Source: Altererythrobacter sp. TH136 (GTDB lineage: Bacteria > Pseudomonadota > Alphaproteobacteria > Sphingomonadales > Sphingomonadaceae). From it: a stretch of 64,000 nt of DNA. A program made the translations under genes and the position numbers. The DNA is taken from NCBI RefSeq assembly GCF_007065885.1, contig NZ_CP041409.1, positions 62,001 to 126,000 of the forward strand, given 5' to 3'. The notes under the pieces are model-generated. The model was not told the origin of the DNA, did not search any database, and worked only from the letters and a program-made list of their open reading frames with translations. The stretch's first letter is position 1. Each line of letters opens with the position of its first letter. Of the stretch, positions 1-7,242 are shown piece by piece.

Positions 1-1
1 G

Positions 2-961
2 GGGGACGCGCTGTGCGGCGGGTTCCTGTCATGGCGGAGTGCCGACCGGCTGCGGGCGATCGGGGCGGATCCGGCGGAGCTTGGCGGCCACCCGGTCCAC
101 ACGCTGGCGCTGATCGCCGGGAGGCACGTGGCTGTCGCGCCCCTGCCGGCGGCCGGGTTCGGGTTGTCGCGCCGGGCGCTCGATACGGCTCTGCGCGCTC
201 GGGCGATGGCAGATGGGGCGCGGCTGGTGATCGAGCGGGCGCGCGCGGTCCGGCCCGGCGCAATCGAGGGCGACAGCCGCGAGTGGCCTTCAGAGGCGAT
301 TTTCCTGGCGACCGGCAAGCACGACGTGCGCGGCGAGCCGCGACCACGCACCGCTAGCGACCCCGCGCTGGGCCTGCGCATACGCCTGCCGGCCCAGGCT
401 GGACTGCATTCTCTCCTGCGCGGGCGGATCGAGTTGCACCTGTTCGATGGCGGCTATGCCGGCATCGTCCTGCAGGAAGATGGCTCCGCGAACGTGTGCT
501 TGGCCTTGCGCAAATCGCGGCTGGCGGCGGCGGGCGGCGACCCCCGCGCGCTGCTTGACCACCTCGCCGGCGCGCACCCGCGCTTCGCTGAGCGGATGGC
601 GTTTGCCGGCACGGACTTGCCCATCGATACCGTCGGCTCGGTGCCTTACGGGTGGATTGCGCGGGATACGGAGAGCGGTCTGTTTCGCCTGGGAGATCAG
701 GCGGCGGTAATCCCGTCGCTGGCGGGAGAGGGGATGGCCATCGCAATGACCAGCGGTGAACTCGCCGCGAAGGCGTGGCTGGCGGGGGAAAGCGCGCCCC
801 GTTTCCAGCGGCGCTTCGCTCGCCGCGCGTGGCGCCCGGTCAGGACCGCGCAGCTCGTATGGGCAACCGCCGAACGCCCGCTCGGTGCGCGGCTGCTGGC
901 GGCGCTGGCGGGCGAAGCGCCGATGCTGGCGCGCGCCGCCATGGCGCTGACCCGGATCTAG
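2..961 (+). CDS. NAD(P)/FAD-dependent oxidoreductase, 5' end missing
   Basis: The frame is open from base 2, so the N-terminal dinucleotide-binding Rossmann motif lies before the window; about 319 residues remain. The visible part has the second FAD motif of the geranylgeranyl reductase/aromatic hydroxylase fold: GDQAAVIPSLAGEGMA near the C-terminal third, where GD and the following PxxGEG contact FAD. The substrate cannot be read from sequence. In sphingomonads such genes often sit beside a type III polyketide synthase and a methyltransferase, but those would be upstream and unseen. A methionine-free stretch before base 128 continues the same protein, so an internal start there is not needed. 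The TAG stop overlaps the stop of convergent ilvE. Confidence 0.8.
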   Translation, partial: GDALCGGFLSWRSADRLRAIGADPAELGGHPVHTLALIAGRHVAVAPLPAAGFGLSRRALDTALRARAMADGARLVIERARAVRPGAIEGDSREWPSEAIFLATGKHDVRGEPRPRTASDPALGLRIRLPAQAGLHSLLRGRIELHLFDGGYAGIVLQEDGSANVCLALRKSRLAAAGGDPRALLDHLAGAHPRFAERMAFAGTDLPIDTVGSVPYGWIARDTESGLFRLGDQAAVIPSLAGEGMAIAMTSGELAAKAWLAGESAPRFQRRFARRAWRPVRTAQLVWATAERPLGARLLAALAGEAPMLARAAMALTRI

Positions 962-2034
962 AGCGCGACCACCCAGCCGTGCGGATCGGGTTGCTCGCCG
1001 CGCTGGATGCCGACCAGCCGCTCACGCAGCCGCGTCGTCAGCTGGCCGGGACCGCCTGACCCGATGGTGAATTCAAAGTCCGGCGCGGCGACCTTGCCGA
1101 CCGGGGTCACCACCGCCGCGGTGCCGCACGCCATCGTCTCCACCAGACGGCCGGACGCCGTATCGGCTCGCCACTGGTCAATCGCGTAGCGTTCCTCGCG
1201 GATAGTCAGCCCCTCGTCGCGCAGCAGCTGGATCAGGCTGTCGCGGGTGACGCCGGGCAGGATCGTGCCGCCGAGCGGGGGGGTGATCACGCTGCCATCG
1301 TCGAACACGAAGAACAGGTTCATGCCGCCCAGTTCCTCGATCCAGCGGCGTTCCACCGCGTCGAGGAACACCACCTGGTCGTGCCCCTTGGCGATCGCCT
1401 CCGCCTGCGGAACCAGGCTCGCCGCATAATTGCCGCCGGTCTTGGCCGCGCCGGTGCCGCCGGGGGCGGCGCGGACATAGTCCTGGCTGACCCAGATCGA
1501 CACCGCCGGCGCGCCCGACTTGAAGTAATTGCCCACCGGGCTGGCAATCACCAGGAACTTGTATTCGCGCGCGGGCCGCACCCCCAGGAACGCCTCCGAC
1601 GCGAACATGAAGGGACGCAGGTACAGCGAGCCGCCATCGACGGTGGGAAACCAGTCGCGATCCTTCAGCACCAGTTCGCGGCAGGCGGCGATGAACAGGT
1701 CTTCGGGCAAGCGCGGCATCGCCAGCCGATCCGCCGACTGGTTGAGCCGCGCGGCGTTCACCTCGGGACGGAACATCGCCAGGCTACCATCGGGGTGGCG
1801 GTAGGCTTTCAACCCTTCGAAGATTTCCTGCGCGTAATGCAGCACCGCGCACGCGGGATCGATGATCAGCGGCTCGCGCGGGCCGATCCGCGGCGAGTGC
1901 CAGCCTTTTTCGGCATGGTAATCGATCGTGACCATGTGATCGGTGAACACCGAGCCGAAGCCGGGGTCGGCAATGGCCTGGGCGCGAGTTTCGCCGGGGA
2001 CGGGAGCGGGGTGGGGCAGGTGCGCGAAATCCAT
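958..2034 (-). CDS. ilvE: branched-chain amino acid aminotransferase
   Basis: A 358-residue class IV PLP aminotransferase that reversibly transfers the amino group between glutamate and the keto acids of Leu, Ile and Val in the cytoplasm. The likely Schiff-base lysine is K198 in AAKTGGNYAA. The class IV signature EELGGMNLFF (about 233-242) is followed by TPPLGGTILPGVTRDS, as in bacterial and mitochondrial BCATs. The ATG at 2034 begins MDFAHLPHP and is preceded by only a weak ribosome site. About 75-220 bases upstream lies a structured leader with a short peptide frame and a hairpin, which may control it. leuB for the same pathway is far away at 51.4 kb. Confidence 0.93.
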   Translation of the reverse strand: MDFAHLPHPAPVPGETRAQAIADPGFGSVFTDHMVTIDYHAEKGWHSPRIGPREPLIIDPACAVLHYAQEIFEGLKAYRHPDGSLAMFRPEVNAARLNQSADRLAMPRLPEDLFIAACRELVLKDRDWFPTVDGGSLYLRPFMFASEAFLGVRPAREYKFLVIASPVGNYFKSGAPAVSIWVSQDYVRAAPGGTGAAKTGGNYAASLVPQAEAIAKGHDQVVFLDAVERRWIEELGGMNLFFVFDDGSVITPPLGGTILPGVTRDSLIQLLRDEGLTIREERYAIDQWRADTASGRLVETMACGTAAVVTPVGKVAAPDFEFTIGSGGPGQLTTRLRERLVGIQRGEQPDPHGWVVAL

Positions 2035-2107
2035 GCGCGGCGGTTAGTAGCGCAGCAGCATGGGCGCAAGATCAGCCGTCCCGGCGCGCCCCGTATGGTA
2101 CAAATGA

Positions 2108-2142
2108 GAAGGGCGGCTCCTGCCAAGCAAGAACCGCCCTTC
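2108..2142 (-). terminator. Hairpin in ilvE leader, possible attenuator
   Basis: Perfect 9-bp inverted repeat GAAGGGCGG / CCGCCCTTC (2108-2116 and 2134-2142) with a 17-base loop, about 75 bases before the ilvE start. Read on the minus strand it is followed by TCATTTGT, only a poor T tract. The 3' arm (2111-2117) could alternatively pair with GGGCGGC at 2164-2170, which would open this hairpin. That is the layout of an attenuator, but this is inference. Confidence 0.5.
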
Positions 2143-2195
2143 GCATGGTCAGCGGCCAGTGCGGCCGCCCACGAAGCCTCTATCGGCGAAGAAGA

Positions 2196-2252
2196 CTACC
2201 GATAATGCTCCGCGAGGGTCGACACCGACCTCCCTGCTGAACCATGAGACAT
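2196..2252 (-). CDS. possible 18-residue leader peptide upstream of ilvE
   Basis: On the minus strand a strong AGGAGG (2264-2259) lies six bases before an ATG at 2252 that opens an 18-codon frame, MSHGSAGRSVSTLAEHYR. Its TAG falls inside a small hairpin (TATCGG 2199-2204 with CCGATA 2181-2186 on the minus strand). It has no run of Leu, Ile or Val codons, so classical branched-chain attenuation is not obvious. An overlapping frame reads on to 2149 without a comparable ribosome site. The strong Shine-Dalgarno sequence and hairpins favour a translated leader; the peptide itself is unproven. Confidence 0.4.
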   Translation of the reverse strand: MSHGSAGRSVSTLAEHYR

Positions 2253-2487
2253 CGGTCACCTCCTTTCGCGCTGGATAGCCAGACCCCTGTTTCACCTGGG
2301 GCCGAGAGCCGCGTGTATCGCTGGCCTCAAGGCGCAATGTGAGTCGAACAGCCGGCGAACACAAGACTTGAAATGGAGTTTTTCACTGTCAGGATCGGTG
2401 GTTCGCGCTCCGGTCCTGCACAACGCGCTGGCGCCTTGCTGAGCGGGCGGCTTGCAGGGCGTAACGAAGCTTGCCAGACCTTCGGCA
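2253..2487. other. intergenic region before the leader and the Nudix gene
   Basis: Apart from the Shine-Dalgarno sequence of the ilvE leader peptide (2259-2264) I see no convincing gene here. Promoters for the leftward ilvE transcript and the rightward Nudix gene should lie in this divergent space, but I find no pair of boxes good enough to call. Confidence 0.4.
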
Positions 2488-2955
2488 ATGAGCAGGGAAG
2501 AACGCTTTTTCGCGGCGGTGGCCGCGCGCCAGCTGGTGCGAGCTTCCGTGCGCGCCATCGTCATTTCCGATCGCGGATTTCTCGTCCAGCGTCCAACCGA
2601 TGGGCCGAACGCGCACAATGCCTTCATCGGCGGTGAGTACGAACTGGGGGACAGCTTCCAGGCGCGCTTGCGGGCCGAGTTCGAGGAAGAGACGAGCGCG
2701 CGGGTCGTTTCCGCGCACTATCGGTTCGTCGTGGAAAACCGCTTCCGGTCCGGGTCTCACGAGGTGCAGACGCTCGAACACTATTTCGAAGTCACGCTCG
2801 ATCGGGAACAGGTCTCCAGCCGGGAGGAGCACCTTGAACAGGTGTGGCTCTCGCCCGGCCAATTCTTCACGGCAGACGTGAAACCCGCCATCGTTCGCGA
2901 TGCGCTGCGAACCGCGACGTGGCGCGATGTGCGCCATCTGGCGGTCACCGGCTAG
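2488..2955 (+). CDS. Nudix hydrolase
   Basis: A 155-residue protein with a Nudix box from about residue 51: GGEYELGDS, then A-x-L-R-A-E-F-E-E-E-T-S. The metal-binding glutamates of the REUxEE core are present, but the usual Arg is Ala and the usual final Gly is Ser, so the box is a variant. Such enzymes cleave nucleoside diphosphates linked to another group; the substrate is unknown. I prefer the ATG at 2488 (MSREERFF) to a TTG at 2452, since the extra residues are not domain sequence, but neither has a good ribosome site. The gene is divergent from ilvE and convergent with the next lipoprotein gene. Confidence 0.8.
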   Translation: MSREERFFAAVAARQLVRASVRAIVISDRGFLVQRPTDGPNAHNAFIGGEYELGDSFQARLRAEFEEETSARVVSAHYRFVVENRFRSGSHEVQTLEHYFEVTLDREQVSSREEHLEQVWLSPGQFFTADVKPAIVRDALRTATWRDVRHLAVTG

Positions 2956-2989
2956 CGCGGCGTCCCGCCAGGGGTCCAGTGTCGCGCGG

Positions 2990-3517
2990 TTAGCGGCAGT
3001 CTTCGATCACTCGCGTGACTTCCGGCCAGCTCGGCAGATAGAGCGGGGGTGCGCCGGCCACCTCGATCGCGAACCGGCCTTTCGAGAGCGCCATCGAATC
3101 GAGCAGCGGATCGCTGGCGGCCAGCACCACGCGCATCGCGCCGTTCACGGGGGAACCGGCCAGCGCGCGGTTGTCGAATTCGGTGCGCACGGTGACTGGC
3201 GCTGATGCAGCGAAGTTGCCGGCGCGGATCAGTTCCACCGATCGGGACGCAGGCACGCAGCGCATCGCGAAGCGCGGCTCGCTGGCGGCTTCGCCGAAGC
3301 GCGCCTCGCTGCCGCCGCTGACGGGACTGTAGCGCCAGTCGCCCGGGGTCTGCGGCGCGTCGATCCAGTTGGTGAACGCGGGCGCGGGCAACGGGGCCGG
3401 GGTAGGCCGGGCGACGGGCTGCTGCACCGGAGGCGTGGGCGTGGGCGCGGGCCTGGGCGCCACGCACGCCGCGGTGCCCAGAAGTAGCGCAATGGTGATC
3501 GAGCGGCGAAACTGCAT
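2990..3517 (-). CDS. conserved lipoprotein of unknown function
   Basis: 175 residues beginning MQFRRSITIALLLGTAACV, a type II signal peptide with lipobox GTAAC, then a Pro-rich linker (PAPTPTPPVQQPVARPTPAP) that should hold the domain away from the membrane. The remaining 125 residues contain two or three cysteines and no motif that I recognise. Given the lipobox it is presumably anchored in the envelope. It diverges from tlyA, the two starts being about 50 bases apart. Homologues probably exist in related sphingomonads, but I cannot name a family. Confidence 0.7.
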   Translation of the reverse strand: MQFRRSITIALLLGTAACVAPRPAPTPTPPVQQPVARPTPAPLPAPAFTNWIDAPQTPGDWRYSPVSGGSEARFGEAASEPRFAMRCVPASRSVELIRAGNFAASAPVTVRTEFDNRALAGSPVNGAMRVVLAASDPLLDSMALSKGRFAIEVAGAPPLYLPSWPEVTRVIEDCR

Positions 3518-3569
3518 GATTTCTCCCTGTTCCCGCGGAGTTCAACGCACGCTAGGCGATGCGGTGCCA

Positions 3570-4379
3570 ATGGGAAAGAAGCGCCTCGACCAGTTGCTCG
3601 TGGACCGCGGGCTGGCGGAAAGCCGCACGCGCGCGCAGGCGCTGGTCATGGCGGGCCTCGTGTTCTCGGGCGAAACCAAGCTGTCCAAGAGCGGTCAATC
3701 GCTGGCGGAGGACGCCGCGATCGAGGTGCGCGGGCGCGACCACCCGTGGGTTTCGCGCGGCGGGATCAAACTGGCCCACGCGCTGGACGTGTTCGCGCTC
3801 GATCCGGCTGGGGCCACCGCGATGGATATCGGCAGCTCGACCGGCGGATTCACCGACGTTCTGCTGCAACGCGGGGCGGTGCGGGTGTTCGCGGTCGATT
3901 CGGGCACCAACCAGCTCGCCTGGAAACTGCGGCAGGACCCCCGCGTGGCGGTGCTGGAACAGACCAGTGCGCGCATCCTGACGGCCGAGCAGATCGACGC
4001 GCCGTGCAACTGGGTGGTGTGCGATGCCTCGTTCATCAGCCTCGCCAAGGTGCTCGAGCGGCCGCTGTCGCTCGCCGCGCCCGACTGCCGGCTGGTCGCG
4101 CTGATCAAGCCCCAGTTCGAGGTGGGGCGCGAGGAAGTGGGCAAGGGCGGGGTGGTGCGCGCGGCTGAACTGCATGCGCGGGTGTGCGGCGAGGTCCGCG
4201 AATGGCTCACCGCCGGCGGCTGGACGGTGGACGGTCTCACCACCAGCCCGATCACCGGGCCCGAAGGCAACGTCGAGTTCCTGGTGGCCGCGCGCCGGGG
4301 CCACGTTGCGCCCGCCGCCGCGCTCGGCCAAGACGAAGCAAGCGTCGCGACCCAGGGCGAATCAGGGGAAGTGGAATGA
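3570..4379 (+). CDS. tlyA: TlyA-family rRNA 2'-O-methyltransferase (hemolysin A family)
   Basis: 269 residues: an N-terminal S4 RNA-binding domain (KKRLDQLLVDRGLAESR, about 2-60) followed by an FtsJ/RrmJ Rossmann methyltransferase domain. The SAM site is DIGSSTGGFTDVLLQ (from D86), the acidic residue after strand 4 is in VVCDASFIS, and a catalytic lysine is in ALIKPQFEVG. TlyA proteins 2'-O-methylate cytidines in 16S and/or 23S rRNA; the old hemolysin name is misleading. The ATG at 3570 begins the S4 domain; the open frame extends upstream but into the lipoprotein gene. The stop overlaps the tspO start (ATGA). Confidence 0.9.
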   Translation: MGKKRLDQLLVDRGLAESRTRAQALVMAGLVFSGETKLSKSGQSLAEDAAIEVRGRDHPWVSRGGIKLAHALDVFALDPAGATAMDIGSSTGGFTDVLLQRGAVRVFAVDSGTNQLAWKLRQDPRVAVLEQTSARILTAEQIDAPCNWVVCDASFISLAKVLERPLSLAAPDCRLVALIKPQFEVGREEVGKGGVVRAAELHARVCGEVREWLTAGGWTVDGLTTSPITGPEGNVEFLVAARRGHVAPAAALGQDEASVATQGESGEVE

Positions 4380-4927
4380 CCGGATTGGCATCGAGGCGAC
4401 AACTGCGCGCGAGCCTGATGCGTTGGGCGCTGTTCACCGTGCCGCTGGTGCTGCTGCTCGGGTTCCTGTCCGGCCGCGCCGGCAGCAGCGCCGACAGCCC
4501 GTGGTTCCAGGCGCTCGCCAAGCCTGACATCTTCCCGCCGCCGATGTGGTTCGGGATCGTGTGGACGATCCTGTACGTCATGATGGGGCTGGCGCTGGCG
4601 ATCGTCTGCGCCGCGTGGGGCGCGCGCGGGCGGACAGCCGCGATCATCGCATTCGCGGTGCAGTTGGCGGTGAACCTCGCGTGGTCGCCGACGTTCTTCG
4701 GGATGCAGCAGATCAGCACGGCGCTGATCGTGATCGCGGTGCTCGATGTGCTGGTGATCGTCACCATCGTGCTGTTCTGGCGCGTGCGGCGAAGCGCGGC
4801 GCTGCTGCTGCTGCCGTATCTGGCCTGGATCGCCTTCGCGACCTTGCTCAATTACGAGTTCCTGCGCGCCAATCCCGAAGGCGGGTTGGGGCAGGAGAGC
4901 GGGGCGGCGCAGCGGTACGAGATCTGA
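4376..4927 (+). CDS. tspO: TspO/MBR family tryptophan-rich sensory protein
   Basis: 183 residues with five predicted hydrophobic helices, as in TspO. Family signatures are PDIFPPPMWFGIVWTILYVMMG after helix 1 and NLAWSPTFFG at helix 3, the latter being the usual N-x-x-W motif. TspO is an outer- or inner-membrane protein that binds porphyrins and, in alphaproteobacteria, modulates tetrapyrrole metabolism and photosynthesis genes. The ATG at 4376 overlaps the tlyA stop by four bases, implying translational coupling; the longer frame upstream is tlyA out of frame. The C-terminal tail (EGGLGQESGAAQRYEI) is hydrophilic. Confidence 0.88.
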   Translation: MTGLASRRQLRASLMRWALFTVPLVLLLGFLSGRAGSSADSPWFQALAKPDIFPPPMWFGIVWTILYVMMGLALAIVCAAWGARGRTAAIIAFAVQLAVNLAWSPTFFGMQQISTALIVIAVLDVLVIVTIVLFWRVRRSAALLLLPYLAWIAFATLLNYEFLRANPEGGLGQESGAAQRYEI

Positions 4928-4979
4928 CGCGCCGGAATCTCACTTGCGGGGCGCCGGGGCAGCGGCCACATAGCGCCTT

Positions 4980-5246
4980 ATGCAAAGCGAAAATCATCTG
5001 ATCTCCGACTTCGTCAAGCTGGCCAACGCGGCTGCCGGGACCGCCGCGGGCATGGCCCGCGAAGCGCGCGAAGGCGCGCGGGAACGGGTGCGTGAGACGG
5101 TCGGCGGGCTGGACTTCGTTTCCCGCGAGGAATTCGACGCGGTCAAGGACATGGCCGCCCGCGCGCGCGAGGAAAACGAACGGCTGTCGGACCGGATCGC
5201 CGCACTCGAAGCCAGGCTGGCGGCGGGCGGGAACGCTGGTTCCTGA
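4980..5246 (+). CDS. ubiK: UbiK/BMFP-domain accessory factor
   Basis: An 88-residue protein of the membrane fusogenic (BMFP, formerly YqiC) family, known in E. coli as UbiK, an accessory factor for aerobic ubiquinone biosynthesis that interacts with UbiJ. Residues 1-35 form an amphipathic segment (LISDFVKLANAAAGTAAGMA), and the second half is a coiled coil with the typical VSREEFDAVKDMAARAREENERL pattern ending in LEARLA. The length fits the family. It lies 52 bases after tspO, in the same direction, and is followed 31 bases later by a small conserved-looking gene. Confidence 0.85.
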   Translation: MQSENHLISDFVKLANAAAGTAAGMAREAREGARERVRETVGGLDFVSREEFDAVKDMAARAREENERLSDRIAALEARLAAGGNAGS

Positions 5247-5256
5247 TCGAGGTTTA

Positions 5257-5277
5257 GGTGGAAAGGATCGTTCCACC
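5257..5277 (+). promoter_or_regulatory. Hairpin immediately before an apparent ATC start
   Basis: Perfect 7-bp stem GGTGGAA / TTCCACC (5257-5263 and 5271-5277) with loop AGGATCG, which holds a Shine-Dalgarno-like AGGA. The stem ends directly against the ATC codon at 5278, which appears to open the next gene. Whether it regulates initiation is inference. Confidence 0.4.
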
Positions 5278-5574
5278 ATCTTCACTCAGCTTAACCCGCC
5301 GCTCCCCTTGCACGTCCTCGACAAGGGCGACGGTCTCGCCACCGGTCTGATCGACTACGGTCCTGAGCATAATCTGCTGTGGATCACCGCGATCGACGCG
5401 ACCGGCGAAATCTGGTGCGCGCCCAATCCGCAAGCCCGCATGCAAGCCAACTGGAGCATGGGCCGCGCCCGCAGCGGCACGGTCGCCGCTTCCCGCGAGC
5501 GGATCGCGGCGAAGGCCGGATCGGGAGTGGCGTGCGAAGATTGCGCCGACATGGTGACGCCGGTGGCCGCCTAA
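5278..5574 (+). CDS. small hypothetical protein with apparent ATC start
   Basis: About 98 residues, IFTQLNPPLPLHVLDKGDGLATGLIDYG..., with the segment GEIWCAPNPQARMQANWSMGR that looks like a conserved core; I cannot assign a function. No ATG, GTG or TTG occurs in frame between the out-of-frame part of ubiK and this segment. The possible starts are ATC at 5278 or CTG at 5236. I chose ATC because the protein-like sequence begins there and an AGGA lies ten bases upstream in a hairpin loop. AUC starts are rare, so a mutated ATG or a sequence error is also possible. The stop overlaps that of convergent recF. Confidence 0.55.
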   Translation: MFTQLNPPLPLHVLDKGDGLATGLIDYGPEHNLLWITAIDATGEIWCAPNPQARMQANWSMGRARSGTVAASRERIAAKAGSGVACEDCADMVTPVAA

Positions 5575-6635
5575 CTCTCCCGCCGGACCCCGCCGCCGGC
5601 CACGCGCCAGATGGCGGCCTGGTCGATGATCGGGTCGAAGGGCGCGGTTTCGGTCCCGGTGAACCACACTTGCGTGCCGCTTCCCGCCAGCCGATCGAAC
5701 AGCGCCGCGCGCCGGACGGGATCGAGATGCGCGGCCACTTCATCGAGCAGCAGCACCCCCGTGCGGCCGCGCGCCGCCAGTTCGGCGTGCGCCAGCGTGA
5801 TCGCGATCAGCATCGCCTTCTGCTCGCCGGTCGAGCAGCGCTCCGCCGGTTGCCCCTTGCCGGCCATCGTGATGTCCAGATCGTCACGGTGCGGACCTTC
5901 GAGCGTCCGCCCCGCCGCCCGGTCGCGCGCGCGCGCGGCACGCCAGGCTTCGGCACTCGCGGCGCCGCCTGACCGGTAGGCGAGCTCGGGCAGCGCGAAC
6001 GGCGCGCGGGGCAGGGTGGCTAGCGCGGCGGAGAGGGCCTCCACCAGCGCGGCCCGTCCGGTTGCCAGAGCCGAGCCGGCTTCCGCCATCTGGCCCTCGA
6101 TCCCGTCGAGCCACAGCGGGTCGGGCGTCGCCTCGCCCGCCAGCAGCCGGTTGCGTTCGCGTAACGCGGCTTCAAAGCGCGCGGCGTTGCGGGCGTGACC
6201 GGCGTCGAGCGCCACCGCCAGCCGATCGAGCCACCGCCGCCGGCCCCCCGCGCTGCCGGTGAACAGCCCGTCCATCGACGGTGTGAGCCATGACAGCGCG
6301 AGCCATTCGCCCAGCGCGACCGCGCTCGCCTCCGCGCCGTTGATCCGCACCAGCCGGCGGGTGGGCCGGACCGGATCGATCAGGGTGCCAAGGCGCACTT
6401 CGTCCGTGCCCAGCGACGCGCCGACCGCAAATCCACCGTCCCCTGCGGCGGAGGCCATCTCGGTGAGAGCCGCGCGGCGCAAACCCCGTCCGGGGGCAAG
6501 CAGCGAGAGCGCTTCGAGCACGTTGGTTTTGCCGGCGCCGTTTTCGCCCACCAGCAGATTGAAGCCGCGCGCACCCTCAAGCGTGGTTTCGCGATGGTTG
6601 CGAAAGCGGGACAGGGAGATGCGGTCAAGGGCCAT
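5571..6635 (-). CDS. recF: DNA replication and repair protein RecF
   Basis: 354 residues of the SMC/RecF ATPase family, which loads RecA on gapped single-stranded DNA with RecO and RecR in the cytoplasm. The start MALDRISLSRFRNHRE is the normal RecF beginning, so I use the ATG at 6635 rather than an upstream codon. The P-loop is GENGAGKT (about residue 30), the ABC signature is CSTGEQKAML, and Walker B is TGVLLLDEVAAHLD with its acidic pair. recF is not beside dnaA/dnaN/gyrB here. recO is at 50.8 kb. The gene ends with a TAG overlapping the stop of the preceding small gene. Confidence 0.95.
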   Translation of the reverse strand: MALDRISLSRFRNHRETTLEGARGFNLLVGENGAGKTNVLEALSLLAPGRGLRRAALTEMASAAGDGGFAVGASLGTDEVRLGTLIDPVRPTRRLVRINGAEASAVALGEWLALSWLTPSMDGLFTGSAGGRRRWLDRLAVALDAGHARNAARFEAALRERNRLLAGEATPDPLWLDGIEGQMAEAGSALATGRAALVEALSAALATLPRAPFALPELAYRSGGAASAEAWRAARARDRAAGRTLEGPHRDDLDITMAGKGQPAERCSTGEQKAMLIAITLAHAELAARGRTGVLLLDEVAAHLDPVRRAALFDRLAGSGTQVWFTGTETAPFDPIIDQAAIWRVAGGGVRRES

Positions 6636-6691
6636 CGTAAGTGCCCCGGTTAGCGGTGCGGCACCGCTGCCGCCAGCCGCCATTTCGCCGA

Positions 6692-6706
6692 TACCAACTG
6701 TTGGTA
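6692..6706. promoter_or_regulatory. perfect palindrome upstream of sigma-54 promoter
   Basis: TACCAACTGTTGGTA is a perfect 15-base palindrome about 100 bases before the sigma-54 core at 6791. A second inverted repeat, GCGCGA-6-TCGCGC, lies at 6724-6741. Position and symmetry suit binding sites of a bacterial enhancer-binding protein; no PspF gene is in view, so this is inference. Confidence 0.45.
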
Positions 6707-6790
6707 AAATTTCCCGATGATGAGCGCGACGTTAATCGCGCAGACATCGGACCGAGACCGAAAATGGCGGAATTATGCGGTTTTCGCGAA

Positions 6791-6808
6791 TTGGCACGCT
6801 GCTTGCGA
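6791..6808 (+). promoter_or_regulatory. sigma-54 (RpoN) promoter for the pspC unit
   Basis: TTGGCACGCTGCTTGCGA has the invariant GG (6793-6794) and GC (6805-6806) exactly ten bases apart and matches the -24/-12 consensus TGGCAC-N5-TTGC. It lies 57 bases before the small membrane protein gene that is coupled to pspC. Phage-shock operons are the textbook sigma-54/PspF targets, which supports the call. Confidence 0.75.
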
Positions 6809-6864
6809 AGTATGCGGCATCCACCGGATGGTCCGATGGAACGCTTGGACAAGGAAATCAGGAA

Positions 6865-6987
6865 ATGCCCGTACTCAACAACAAGCTCGGTGCCGCTCTC
6901 ATGTCAGCCGCTTTCACCCTCGTGATGCTGTCGATGGCAATCGCTCCCGCAAACGGTGGTGCGCTGCTCCCGGGCGTCATGGCATGA
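6865..6987 (+). CDS. small single-pass membrane protein coupled to pspC
   Basis: A 40-residue protein: a short positive N-terminus (MPVLNNKLG), one hydrophobic helix (AALMSAAFTLVMLSMAIA) and a short tail. AGGAAATCAGGAA provides the ribosome site before the ATG at 6865. The stop overlaps the pspC ATG by four bases. It follows the sigma-54 promoter directly, so it is the first gene of a two-gene unit. It occupies the place pspB often takes but I see no PspB sequence; function is unknown beyond likely membrane location and envelope-stress context. Confidence 0.6.
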   Translation: MPVLNNKLGAALMSAAFTLVMLSMAIAPANGGALLPGVMA

Positions 6988-7202
6988 GCGCCATCGACCG
7001 CCAGCGCCCCGCTGTGACCCCCGTGCGATCGGGGTTCGGCCTCGACCGCGCCAATGGCAAGATCTTCGGAGTGTGTTCCGGGATCGGCCTCCACTTCGGG
7101 ATCGATCCCATGATCGTCCGCGCCGTATTTGCAATCGGCACGATCATCGGTCTTGGATCGTTTGTCCTGATCTATCTGGCGATCGCATTGATCGCTGACT
7201 GA
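6984..7202 (+). CDS. pspC: PspC-domain protein
   Basis: 72 residues consisting almost only of a PspC domain: FGLDRANGKIFGVCSGIGLHFGIDPMIVRAVFAI, then a membrane helix GLGSFVLIYLAIALIAD. PspC is an inner-membrane sensor of the phage-shock response that with PspB captures PspA when the membrane is stressed. E. coli PspC is about 120 residues, so this is a minimal form lacking the C-terminal leucine-zipper part. The ATG overlaps the preceding stop. No pspA lies next to it. A good terminator follows within three bases of the stop. Confidence 0.82.
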   Translation: MSAIDRQRPAVTPVRSGFGLDRANGKIFGVCSGIGLHFGIDPMIVRAVFAIGTIIGLGSFVLIYLAIALIAD

Positions 7203-7204
7203 GG

Positions 7205-7229
7205 AGGGCGCGGGGGTATTCCGCGCCCT
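7205..7229 (+). terminator. Rho-independent terminator after pspC
   Basis: AGGGCGCGG (7205-7213) pairs with CCGCGCCCT (7221-7229), 9 bp with a 7-base loop, then TTCTC. It ends the sigma-54 unit and lies only 14 bases before the stop of the convergent SDR gene, so it may serve only the rightward transcript. Confidence 0.7.
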
Positions 7230-7242
7230 TTCTCATGCCGCC

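Noticed and set aside
2196-2252. Classical leucine/isoleucine/valine attenuation peptide before ilvE
   Set aside because: The 18-codon frame has only one Leu and one Val codon and no run of control codons.
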